From assembly GCA_028724545.1 (NCBI GenBank), contig JAQYCU010000039.1, forward strand, positions 1 through 64,000: DNA of 64,000 nt, read 5' to 3'. Both the position numbers and the translations under genes were made by a program. The notes below the pieces were generated by a model, which did no database searches, was not told the DNA's origin, and saw nothing but the letters and a program-made list of their open reading frames with translations. Position 1 is the stretch's first letter. Every line of letters starts with the position of its first letter. Positions 39,415 through 47,749 of the stretch are shown here, in pieces. This DNA comes from a bacterium (GTDB lineage Bacteria; Bacillota; Clostridia; Lachnospirales; Lachnospiraceae).

Positions 39415-41409
39415 ATGAAGCGAGGAAGATTGAAACGAATAACTAGTTTTCTTTTATCAACAGCATTAATCGGCTCAACCATAGTAACAGGTACAGCCGT
39501 AAATGCAGAAGAGTCAGCCAACTTAATTACAAATCAGTCGGTAACAGGAAGTGCTACCTATGTTGGTACATATCTGAAATCAGATTACTATTCAGCAGGT
39601 TATACCGGACTGGAGATTTCATTTACGTACACGGACCTTGGCACTCTTGCATCTGACAATACAACAGGATTCAATGACACATTTGAATTTCTGGTATTTG
39701 ACAGTGCATGGGGTGGCTGGAACTGTACAAAGGTAGGTCCTGCGGGATATGACCAGACGGAAAACCTTACGGCATCAGATGTTTCGGAAGACACCGAGTA
39801 TACGGTCACGGTTCCGATTGACACAATCGAGGACAAATTAAGTACTTCAAATCCGGTACAGGGTATTAACCTTCAGACCGGTGGAATCGGAAATACGGCA
39901 GTAACAATCAACTCACTTAAATATGTAACAGGTACTGTAGAAAGCCAGCCAACGGTATTAACGGGAGCGTGGCATAAGACAGGTGTTGATGGTGATACGG
40001 AGGAACAGTATGGAACGATGAATCTTACCAGTGGATTTGCAAATGTATATGCTAATCCGTGGAACATTTCTGTATCTAATTTCTCAGTTTCTACATTTAC
40101 AACACCGGTGGTAGCAGTAACAGTAGAGTATGCTGATGTTACAGGTGACCCGATTTATCCACAGTCAGAAATCCTGGATTCTACTACTTATCAGCCGATA
40201 GTAGCGAATTATCCACAGGTGTCAGAAGGAGGAACTGTTACATATGTAACGCAAATTCCAACTACAATGACATCTATGCTCCTTGCATATGACACCTGCA
40301 CCGTTAAAAAAGTAGAAATCTATGATGAGGCAGAAAGTTATACAACAGCTAAGACAAACTTATCAACAACAAATATTACAGCTGCAGTATCGCCATGCTG
40401 GAATCTTGGCAATGCCTTAGAATCTACAAGCAACGGGGAAACAGGAGAAACACTCTGGGGTAATCCGACAATCAACAAGCGTCTTTTTAAGCAGGTTGCT
40501 GCTGTCGGTTTCAAATCTGTTAGAATCCCTGTAACCTGGCTGAGTGCAGTTACAGTAAATGGCAGCACCGGAACAGTTAATACACAGGAATGTGATGCTA
40601 TTCTTGACAGAGTCAAAGAAGTTGTAGATATGGCAATAGATTATGACTTATTTGTTATTATTGATGTGCATCATGATGGTGGAGAAAATGTAACCGGAAA
40701 ATGGCTGGATATTACAGCATCAAACCAGACCGGTATACAGAATGCTTTTGAAGCTCTTTGGACTCGGATTGCACAAAGATTCAGAAGTTATGACCAGCAT
40801 CTGATATTTGAATCTATGAATGAAGTAATGGAGTCAAATAATTATTCAACAAATGTTTCGGATGAAATCTGGACGAATATTAATGATTTGAATCAGATAT
40901 TTGTGGAGGCAGTCCGTGGTGCTGGAGGAAGCAATACCAACCGTTTCCTGATGGTACCGGGATATAATACGAATATTGACAGTACCGTATCAGCTGGTTT
41001 TAGATTACCGGACGACACTGTGTCAAACCGTCTTATGGTATCGGTGCATTTCTATGACCCATATAATTTCACACTGAACACCGGAGATGGAAGTACAACT
41101 TCTATTACTGAGGCTGAGAGTGCTTATATTGGTACACAGTTTGCCAAGTTAAAAACAACATTTGTAGATGAAGGTATTCCGGTTATCCTGGATGAGTTTG
41201 GTGCCGTGGACAAAGACAATCTGGATGCGATTGCAGCTTATACAACGGAAGTAGTCAGTCAGGCACAGGCAAAAGGCATTGGATATGGTTATTGGGATAA
41301 TGGTTATACCGGTGACTATGGTATGGGATTGTGGAACCGTTATACATACGGACAGACGGCATTAGGTGAACGGCTGCTTCCTATATTAGCTGGCAATACA
41401 GCAGAATAG
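39415..41409 (+). CDS. Secreted glycoside hydrolase family 5 endoglucanase-like enzyme
   Basis: 664 residues. A signal peptide (about 1-32, ending TAVNAEE), one or two beta-sandwich carbohydrate-binding-like modules (about 35-305) and a GH5 (beta/alpha)8 domain from CWNLGNALES to the end. The acid/base is Glu470 in FESMNEV and the nucleophile Glu594 in ILDEFGA; DVHHDGG and SVHFYDPYNF are further family landmarks. It should cut beta-1,4-glucan or a related polysaccharide outside the cell. AAAGGAG lies 7 nt before this ATG and 13 bp separate it from agrB, so it seems to be the effector gene of the quorum-sensing operon. No cell-wall sorting motif or dockerin is seen. Confidence 0.92.
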   Translation: MKRGRLKRITSFLLSTALIGSTIVTGTAVNAEESANLITNQSVTGSATYVGTYLKSDYYSAGYTGLEISFTYTDLGTLASDNTTGFNDTFEFLVFDSAWGGWNCTKVGPAGYDQTENLTASDVSEDTEYTVTVPIDTIEDKLSTSNPVQGINLQTGGIGNTAVTINSLKYVTGTVESQPTVLTGAWHKTGVDGDTEEQYGTMNLTSGFANVYANPWNISVSNFSVSTFTTPVVAVTVEYADVTGDPIYPQSEILDSTTYQPIVANYPQVSEGGTVTYVTQIPTTMTSMLLAYDTCTVKKVEIYDEAESYTTAKTNLSTTNITAAVSPCWNLGNALESTSNGETGETLWGNPTINKRLFKQVAAVGFKSVRIPVTWLSAVTVNGSTGTVNTQECDAILDRVKEVVDMAIDYDLFVIIDVHHDGGENVTGKWLDITASNQTGIQNAFEALWTRIAQRFRSYDQHLIFESMNEVMESNNYSTNVSDEIWTNINDLNQIFVEAVRGAGGSNTNRFLMVPGYNTNIDSTVSAGFRLPDDTVSNRLMVSVHFYDPYNFTLNTGDGSTTSITEAESAYIGTQFAKLKTTFVDEGIPVILDEFGAVDKDNLDAIAAYTTEVVSQAQAKGIGYGYWDNGYTGDYGMGLWNRYTYGQTALGERLLPILAGNTAE

Positions 41410-41484
41410 GCTCTTATATGTAAGGTATAATCAGACAATATCAATGAAAAAGAAAACTAGGAAAATGACGAAAGTATACGCGAA

Positions 41485-41513
41485 TTGTAAACGAATAAGT
41501 ATTTATATATATT
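41485..41513 (+). promoter_or_regulatory. Promoter of the 986-residue surface protein gene
   Basis: TTGTAA, 17-bp spacer, TATATT, located after the GH5 stop. It implies separate expression of the next gene. Confidence 0.6.
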
Positions 41514-41544
41514 TTAGAAACTTACGTATAGGAGATATAACTTT

Positions 41545-41602
41545 TGTCCTGTAAAACAGGGTTGTCCTGGGGAGTACTGGAAAAGGAGGTACTCCTCAGG
41601 AC
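41545..41602 (+). promoter_or_regulatory. Structured 5' leader with alternative stems
   Basis: TTGTCCTG occurs twice (starting near 41545 and 41564). CAGGAC at the 3' end can pair with either copy; the second choice gives a long stem GTCCTGGGGAGTAC / GTACTCCTCAGGAC with one bulge or mismatch and an AGGAGG-like loop. The first copy can also close CCTGTAAAACAGG. No T-run follows, so it is not a normal terminator. Confidence 0.6.
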
Positions 41603-41649
41603 AATATTTATATGTATCTCTAAATTTTGGAATATTTAGGAGGGAATCG

Positions 41650-44610
41650 ATGTTGAAAAGCAAAAGTCACAAAAAAATAGTTAGTGTAATAGTATCAACA
41701 GCGTTACTTACTACTTCTGTCCTGACACAAGGAACATATACAAAGGCATCTATGGAGCCGGTGTCAGTGACCAAAGGCAATTATTGCGGGGATATCACAT
41801 ACACATATTTCAAGGATGATACAACTGCCGAAGACACAGCATCCTATTTATTGTTTGAAGGTTCCGGGGCTATGAAGAACATAGAGAACACAGGAGTGAT
41901 TAGTGAGTCAGGGGGATATACGCAAGGCACGAGCCAGCTGGAAAATCAGCCATGGATGCAAAACTGCCTTCCGGATGATGGTCTGGACAGTTATGGTAAT
42001 GAATATATTGACACAAAAATATATAATGATAAGACATTCTATCCACTAACTGAAATAATTGTTGGAGAGAATATAACAGATTTAGGGGTAGGAACTTTTG
42101 CCAATTATAGTACTAGAAGACCGGGACCGACTATCCGGTTAGGAAAAAATATCACAAAATTGCCACGTGAGGCTTTTCAGTTTACAAGGAGGTGCAGTAT
42201 TTATCTATATGGAACGGCGGAAAGGGAGATAGATGAAAATGCGTTTATACGTACTGGAACCACTACCTCTACAGGAAATACGATGTATTTTCCTACAGAA
42301 GAAATGAAGGCGACATTTGAAACATATTTAACCAGTGAGGCTATAGGGTGGACAGAGAAAGAGGTCACAAAGTTTCTTTTTGTAAAACCAAGTCTAAAAG
42401 TAGACAGTTCACCATTATACCTTGCTGTAGCAAAAGGAAAAATAGAAAAAAAACTTCATATAAAAGATGAGGTATATGATAATACTTATCCGGAGGATAA
42501 ATGGAATGCTATGCTGGAGGCACTTGCAGATGGAGAAGCTGCTGTGGCAGCAGAAGATGAGGCATTTGCAAATAGTGCTGAAAGCACATTGACAGAAGAA
42601 ACGGTTGCCACGAAGGCAAAAGCCATAAATGATGCTATCGAAGCAATGTCAGATTCGGATTCTAAATATGATGATTTACAGAGTAAAATAGACGAAGCCA
42701 AGAGAATCAAACCGGAAAAGGATTATTCAAAGAGTTCATGGCAAAAGCTGCAGACTGCTATCAATGATGCTGCACAGCTGGGCAGAGAAGAAGATAATGA
42801 AAAATATGAAACAGCGATAGCAAATCTTGATACAGCAATCAATGGAATGGTCAAGATTACGGAATATAGTGAGGTGCTTGCCAATGCAGAAACCGTTGAC
42901 TTAGAGAGCAAATCCAGCCATACAAAAGCAAGCTGGGATGCTTTTATTACGGCTTTTGAAAATGCAAAAGCAATGCCGGATGATGCTACACAGGAAACGG
43001 TAGACAGCCTGACATCTGCGTTGAAAGCAGCACAGGAAGGTCTTGTTACATTAGACCTGACAGCCATCCAGAAAGAAGTTGCGACTTGGAAAAAGAACGC
43101 AGAAGATGAAGAGCGTATGCTGGAATCTTATACGGCTGAATCGTATAAAAAACTGAAAGAAGCATATGATGCAGCAAAAGAAGTTGCTGAGTTGACTGTC
43201 TATGAGCAGACGAAAGTTACAACACAGGAAGAGATTGATGCGTTACTGGCTGCACTTGTGGATGCAGAAAGAAGTTTGGTGGAACTTGATGCAACGGAGG
43301 CAAAACAAGAGTTAAAGGCATATGTTGAGGAAGTAAAAGCAGCAGGGTATCAGGAAAGTGATTATACAGCAGAAACCTGGCAGGAATATGCGACTGCTTT
43401 AAAACTTGCTGAGAGTACTGCTAATAGAACGAGTAATACCCTAATCAGTATTATCAAGGATAGACAGGAAAATCTAAAGGCAGCAGTTGCAAATCTGAAA
43501 AAACAGGAGCGTGAAGAAGGTGTTTATCTGGAGTATACCGGTTCTTGGATAAAACAGGGCAAGGAAAACAAGATGCAGGGTTATGCGCAGATTGACTCAG
43601 AAGCAGTTTTGAAAACAACGGACTGGTGGATGGAGATTTCAGGTCTTGATTTGTCTGGTATGGAAAATCCAGTATTGGAAGTAGAGTATACGGCTGATGG
43701 TGACACATTGCAGATTTCAGCAAACACAACCGGCACTGCGGGATGGAATGACAATAATCCGGTGCTTACCAGTGGTACGGAAAACACAGGAAAATCCAAG
43801 TTTAAATTAGATAAGGATTATAAGTATATTCTTTTGACATCAAATGCTATGTATCTGGAATATAGCAAAGTAAAAATTTATGATGACAAAGCAGGTCTTG
43901 CACAAGAAATACTGACGGCATCCGTGGATAAAGCAAATAAATTGAAAGAGGCTGATTATACAGCAGAAACATGGAAAGTATTTAAGGCTGCTCTGGAGGC
44001 TGCTGCAAAGATTAGTGATTCTTCGACAGAAGAAGAGATTACGGCTGCTGATACAGCATTGAAAAAAGCAATGGAAGGTCTGAAAAAGGCAGAAGTAAAG
44101 AATGTAACACCTGACACAACAAACGAGAATAAGAATGACAGTACGAAGAATACAGACAGTACGAAGAAGACGGCAGTCAAGGGAACAACATTTACTTCCG
44201 GCCAGCTGGTTTATAAAGTAACAAATGCAGCCAGTGGAAAATGCGCCGTAGCAGTGAAAGCCCCAAAAAGCAAAAAAGTAAGGAGTGTTACCATTCCTGC
44301 AACAGTCAAAAAAGCTGGTATTACCTACAAGGTTACTTCTATTGCTGATAATGCGTTTAAGAATTGCAAGAAATTAAAGAAGGTTACCATTGGAAAAAAT
44401 GTTACTTCAATTGGCAAGAGTGCATTTTACAATGCAAAGGCATTAAAGAAAATTACAGTAAAAGCTACTAAGCTGAAGAAAGTAGGCAAGAAGGCATTAA
44501 AGGGTATTAACAAGAAGGCTGTAGTAAAAGTGCCGAAGAAGAGCTTAAAGAAGTATAAACGTCTTTTCAAAAACAAAGGTCAGAAAAAGACGGTTAAAAT
44601 TAAGAAGTAA
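41650..44610 (+). CDS. Large secreted modular protein with FIVAR-like and BspA-type leucine-rich repeats
   Basis: 986 residues. Signal peptide (about 1-33); an N-terminal region with BspA-like LRR traces (LTEIIVGENITDLGVGTFANY); three or more FIVAR-like helical repeats (SWQKLQTAINDAAQLG; SWDAFITAFENAKAMP; TWKVFKAALEAAAKI); a beta-sandwich module at about 625-745 ending VKIYDDKAG; and a C-terminal BspA LRR plus very basic tail (AFKNCKKLKKVTIGKNVTSIG). FIVAR and LRR modules bind glycans or host proteins in known cases. No LPXTG is seen; the basic tail may hold it to the wall. TTAGGAGGG precedes the ATG. It probably complements the GH5 enzyme, which is an inference from position. Confidence 0.8.
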   Translation: MLKSKSHKKIVSVIVSTALLTTSVLTQGTYTKASMEPVSVTKGNYCGDITYTYFKDDTTAEDTASYLLFEGSGAMKNIENTGVISESGGYTQGTSQLENQPWMQNCLPDDGLDSYGNEYIDTKIYNDKTFYPLTEIIVGENITDLGVGTFANYSTRRPGPTIRLGKNITKLPREAFQFTRRCSIYLYGTAEREIDENAFIRTGTTTSTGNTMYFPTEEMKATFETYLTSEAIGWTEKEVTKFLFVKPSLKVDSSPLYLAVAKGKIEKKLHIKDEVYDNTYPEDKWNAMLEALADGEAAVAAEDEAFANSAESTLTEETVATKAKAINDAIEAMSDSDSKYDDLQSKIDEAKRIKPEKDYSKSSWQKLQTAINDAAQLGREEDNEKYETAIANLDTAINGMVKITEYSEVLANAETVDLESKSSHTKASWDAFITAFENAKAMPDDATQETVDSLTSALKAAQEGLVTLDLTAIQKEVATWKKNAEDEERMLESYTAESYKKLKEAYDAAKEVAELTVYEQTKVTTQEEIDALLAALVDAERSLVELDATEAKQELKAYVEEVKAAGYQESDYTAETWQEYATALKLAESTANRTSNTLISIIKDRQENLKAAVANLKKQEREEGVYLEYTGSWIKQGKENKMQGYAQIDSEAVLKTTDWWMEISGLDLSGMENPVLEVEYTADGDTLQISANTTGTAGWNDNNPVLTSGTENTGKSKFKLDKDYKYILLTSNAMYLEYSKVKIYDDKAGLAQEILTASVDKANKLKEADYTAETWKVFKAALEAAAKISDSSTEEEITAADTALKKAMEGLKKAEVKNVTPDTTNENKNDSTKNTDSTKKTAVKGTTFTSGQLVYKVTNAASGKCAVAVKAPKSKKVRSVTIPATVKKAGITYKVTSIADNAFKNCKKLKKVTIGKNVTSIGKSAFYNAKALKKITVKATKLKKVGKKALKGINKKAVVKVPKKSLKKYKRLFKNKGQKKTVKIKK

Positions 44611-44641
44611 TAAACTAAAATGTTATCTGTTATGTTTTTGA

Positions 44642-44714
44642 GTAATTAGGGTATTAGTCGATTTTATTATATTTTATGGTAATTAGGGTAGTAATCGATT
44701 CCATTATATTTTTA
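44642..44714 (+). repeat. Imperfect 35-bp tandem repeat, period 37 bp
   Basis: GTAATTAGGGTATTAGTCGA (44642) and GTAATTAGGGTAGTAATCGA (44679), each followed by TT-rich TTATTATATTTT or CCATTATATTTTT. It lies between the surface protein gene and convergent thiM. Confidence 0.8.
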
Positions 44715-45524
44715 TAGTAAACTAATGGCATCAATTAATTTAGCCCGGAAAGTCATAGTACCTACACGATATCTCATAGTATCCTTAGCAGCTGTTTCGC
44801 CACAAAAGCCCATTACGGTGCAGGCAGAAACAGCTGCTTTTATGTTGCCAGAACAGGCAAGATAAGCACCAAGAAGGGCAGACGACATACAGCCGGTTCC
44901 GGTTATTTTCGACATCATACTGCTGCCTTGTGTCACATGAAAGACGGAGTTGCCGTCTGAAATAATGTCGGTTGCCCCTGATGCAATTACAATGCAGGAT
45001 AAGGTCTGGCTTAACTGACGGACGATATCATCTGCGTTAGAAATTTGAGTGCCGGCCAATGGTGTGCTGCCATCTGGCAGCAGAATATCTGCCTTGTCAG
45101 CATCTACGCCGACGGAGGTGTTTCTGCCTTCAACGAGTGCTTTGATTTCTGAAAAATTACCACGGACACAGGAAGGTTTTACTGCGTCAGTCAGTTCCCA
45201 GAAGTAGTTCCGGCGAAAGGTGATACCGGCAGTACCTACCGGGTCAATGACAATAGGATGGCCTGCTTTCTGTGCTGCGATGGCAGCAGTTTTCATAGCG
45301 TCCAGACTTTCGGTGGCACCAAGATTGCAGACGAGTGCATCGCAATGAGAAGCCACTTCTGCAACCTCCATCGGATGGTGTGCCATAGTAGGAAGGGCAC
45401 CTGCTGCCAGCAGGATATTGGCGCAGTCATTGGCTGTTACTATGTTTGTAATACAGTGGACAACCGGACTCTTTTTGCGTACCATATTTGTATATTCTTT
45501 TGCCTGTTCAAGTGATAATTCCAT
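44712..45524 (-). CDS. thiM: Hydroxyethylthiazole kinase
   Basis: 270 residues. Ribokinase-like fold: SPVVHCITNIVTANDCANILLAAGALPTMAH, CNLGATESLDAM, VIDPVGTAGITFRRN and KITGTGCMSSALLGAYLAC, with the GTGC anion hole and catalytic Cys. It phosphorylates 4-methyl-5-(2-hydroxyethyl)thiazole in thiamin salvage. CGGAG precedes the ATG at 45524; the track start is 21 codons upstream and would overlap thiW. Partner gene thiW lies 49 bp upstream in the same direction. I see no thiE in the window. Confidence 0.94.
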   Translation of the reverse strand: MELSLEQAKEYTNMVRKKSPVVHCITNIVTANDCANILLAAGALPTMAHHPMEVAEVASHCDALVCNLGATESLDAMKTAAIAAQKAGHPIVIDPVGTAGITFRRNYFWELTDAVKPSCVRGNFSEIKALVEGRNTSVGVDADKADILLPDGSTPLAGTQISNADDIVRQLSQTLSCIVIASGATDIISDGNSVFHVTQGSSMMSKITGTGCMSSALLGAYLACSGNIKAAVSACTVMGFCGETAAKDTMRYRVGTMTFRAKLIDAISLL

Positions 45525-45573
45525 TATAAAACTCCGTTTTCTTTGTATTATTTTTGTCTTTTTCATTATCCAG

Positions 45574-46104
45574 TTATGCTGTTTCATTTATCTGGGCTTT
45601 TAGCTGTTTCAGCAAACCGGATTTCTGCATAGTCAGTACCAGGAAAATGGCAATGATGGTTCCACCACAGGAACTGATAAAGAAAGGAATTACAAAAGTA
45701 AAAAGTGCTGCTGCCTGATTTCCCATCAGGAAAGCTGCGACAGGATAAGAAAGCATACCACCTATGATGGCAGTTCCAAAGACTTCGCCGATAAAAGCGA
45801 AAACAGGTTTTTTGCCGTATTTATAAAGAATGCCTGCCAGAAAAGCACCACACATACTGCCGGGAAAAGCAAGCAGTGTGCCAAGTCCCAGAAGGTTTCT
45901 GAGAAGGCTGGCAATAAATGCTGCTGCCAGTCCGTAGGATGGGCCTAAAAAGATGGCACACAAAATGTTTATTAAGTGCTGGATTGGCGTGCATTTTGAG
46001 CCGAACACCGGAAAAGAAAAAAGTGAACCGATGACGGCAAGTGTAGCAAAGATGGCTGTTAATGATAACTTTTTAATATTTGTACTATTCAAAATTGTCC
46101 TCAT
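45574..46104 (-). CDS. thiW: ThiW, substrate-binding component of an ECF thiazole importer
   Basis: About 176 residues with five or six membrane helices. LTAIFATLAVIGSLFSFPVFGSKCTPIQHLINILCAIFLGP and RNLLGLGTLLAFPGSMCGAFLAG are typical ThiW text. It supplies the thiazole precursor to ThiM together with shared ECF energising proteins encoded elsewhere. The ATG at 46104 lacks a strong Shine-Dalgarno sequence; a TTG four codons later (46092) is preceded by GAGGA and may be the real start. No TPP riboswitch motif is visible in the 250 bp upstream, which is unusual for thiamin genes. Confidence 0.9.
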   Translation of the reverse strand: MRTILNSTNIKKLSLTAIFATLAVIGSLFSFPVFGSKCTPIQHLINILCAIFLGPSYGLAAAFIASLLRNLLGLGTLLAFPGSMCGAFLAGILYKYGKKPVFAFIGEVFGTAIIGGMLSYPVAAFLMGNQAAALFTFVIPFFISSCGGTIIAIFLVLTMQKSGLLKQLKAQINETA

Positions 46105-46238
46105 TTCTGCACTGCTTCGTATGATGGAAAGAGTTCGTGCCAAGCAGTGCCATTGCACGAAACCCGAATTAATTATAACCTATTATGGAATTTCTTCAAG
46201 AACTTTCTGCAGAGAATGGTTTTCGTGTCTGGAAAACA

Positions 46239-46267
46239 TTGCCTTTGCCTGAAAAAAGTGATAAAAT
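46239..46267 (+). promoter_or_regulatory. Promoter of HD-GYP gene
   Basis: TTGCCT, 17-bp spacer, TAAAAT, about 97 bp before the ATG. The rest of 46105-46363 shows no other clear element. Confidence 0.55.
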
Positions 46268-46363
46268 ATAGTTTAGTTATATGGTTGAAAGGTAAAGTTA
46301 CATTGTGTGTACTACTAACAGTATAAATTCATTTAGCATCATTCAGCAAAAAGGGGAAAAGTT

Positions 46364-47491
46364 ATGAAAACAAAAAAAGTTTTAACACCGAATTTAAAGC
46401 CAGGTATGGTTTCTTCGGAAGCAGCATATACTTTTACGAATCATCTTGTTATTCAGAGCAATACTACGCTGACTCCTGAAATTATTGATAAGTTGAAATA
46501 TTATGCGATTAAATCAATAAAAGTCTATGTAACAGAAGAGGAAGAGGGATTAGCAGAGCAGGGAGTACCGGTACAAGAAGAAAAAACGGACGCAGATTTC
46601 GGACTTAATTTGGAAGGCCCTACCTATTTTGAGAGAATCCAGCAAACGGAACATTTTATGGAATTTAAAGAAAATTTTACCAGTTCTGTTAGCAATTTTA
46701 AAGAGCAGTTAAATGATATTGTTGTAAAAAACAGCAGCGATGTTGTGGATGATATGCTGGCAGAAGTGGATTCTATTTTAGCCAGAACACGTAACCCGTT
46801 GCATTTGTTGGACATGATGCAGTGTTTGCGTGGTTTTGATGATATGACTTATATGCATTCTATGAATGTTGCTTTGATTTGTAATGTCATCGGTTCGTGG
46901 GTAGGACTTCCGGAAGATGAAATGCGTGTTTTGATTGTTTCCGGATTGTTGCATGATATTGGAAAGTTAAAAATACCACAGGAGATTATTACCAAACCGG
47001 GCAAATTGACGGATGAAGAGTTTGAAATGATTCGTTCTCATCCAAAGCTTGGATATGATATTCTTCGCTCCAAAGATTTAGATAATCGTATTAAGCTGGC
47101 TGCATTACAGCATCACGAACGCTATAATGGCAGTGGTTATCCACGTCAGCTGACAGGACCGGAGATTAGTAATTTTTCTTCTATTGTTGCCATTGCAGAT
47201 GTATATGATGCAATGACTTCAAACCGTGCATATCGTAAAGGTATTTGTCCGTTTACGGTTATTGCTACACTTGAAAAAGAAAAAGACTTATACGAGCCAA
47301 GTTTGCTATATCTCTTTATGAAGAGAACGATAGAAGCGTATGTTAATACAGAAGTTCTTTTGTCTAACGGTGAACGTGGAAAAGTAGTATTGTTAAACCA
47401 GAATCTGCTTTCCAGACCGGTTGTTATTACAGACAATAAGACATATGATTTGTCGCGTGATTTTAGTGTTGAAATTTCGGCATTAATTTAG
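46364..47491 (+). CDS. HD-GYP domain protein, probable cyclic di-GMP phosphodiesterase
   Basis: 375 residues. An N-terminal DUF3391-like region (KPGMVSSEAAYTFTNHLVI) and an HD-GYP domain: HSMNVALICNVIG, HDIGKLKIPQEII, HHERYNGSGYP (the GYP motif) and ADVYDAMTSNRAYRKG. HD-GYP enzymes hydrolyse cyclic di-GMP to pGpG or GMP. A motility-to-adhesion switch is the usual output. No GGDEF gene is in the window. Single gene with its own promoter. Confidence 0.9.
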   Translation: MKTKKVLTPNLKPGMVSSEAAYTFTNHLVIQSNTTLTPEIIDKLKYYAIKSIKVYVTEEEEGLAEQGVPVQEEKTDADFGLNLEGPTYFERIQQTEHFMEFKENFTSSVSNFKEQLNDIVVKNSSDVVDDMLAEVDSILARTRNPLHLLDMMQCLRGFDDMTYMHSMNVALICNVIGSWVGLPEDEMRVLIVSGLLHDIGKLKIPQEIITKPGKLTDEEFEMIRSHPKLGYDILRSKDLDNRIKLAALQHHERYNGSGYPRQLTGPEISNFSSIVAIADVYDAMTSNRAYRKGICPFTVIATLEKEKDLYEPSLLYLFMKRTIEAYVNTEVLLSNGERGKVVLLNQNLLSRPVVITDNKTYDLSRDFSVEISALI

Positions 47492-47534
47492 TTATTAATT
47501 TAATAATGATAATTACAGAAAAGTATTCTCACGG

Positions 47535-47595
47535 CTGCTGTCGTATCCGTTTTCGGAAAACACAGCAGACGGGGGATGCTTTTTTTGATTCCCCA
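47535..47595 (+). terminator. Terminator-like region after HD-GYP gene with alternative stems
   Basis: CTGCTGT / ACAGCAG forms one stem; ATCC...GGAT within CGTATCCGT and ACGGGGGATGC forms a competing one that abuts TTTTTTT. GGGGGATG and ATTCCCC can also pair across the T-run. A transcription stop is likely, but the exact fold is unclear. Confidence 0.5.
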
Positions 47596-47605
47596 GACCC
47601 CGATA

Positions 47606-47634
47606 TTTACTTTTACAACTGCCCGTGTTATACT
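47606..47634 (+). promoter_or_regulatory. Promoter of the nucleotidase gene
   Basis: TTTACT, 17-bp spacer, TATACT, about 110 bp upstream of the ATG. Confidence 0.5.
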
Positions 47635-47749
47635 AAAAAGTGGAGTATTTTTAAAAAGTTCGACACATTATCGCCATTTTTTGATGCCATAATGTGTTTC
47701 AAAAGTATGAATGGATAGATTGCATTGTGTAATGTGAAGGAGGAAAAAC

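Noticed and set aside
41545-41602. Cyclic di-GMP or TPP riboswitch before the surface protein gene
   Set aside because: No conserved core of these classes could be found by eye; described only as a structured leader.
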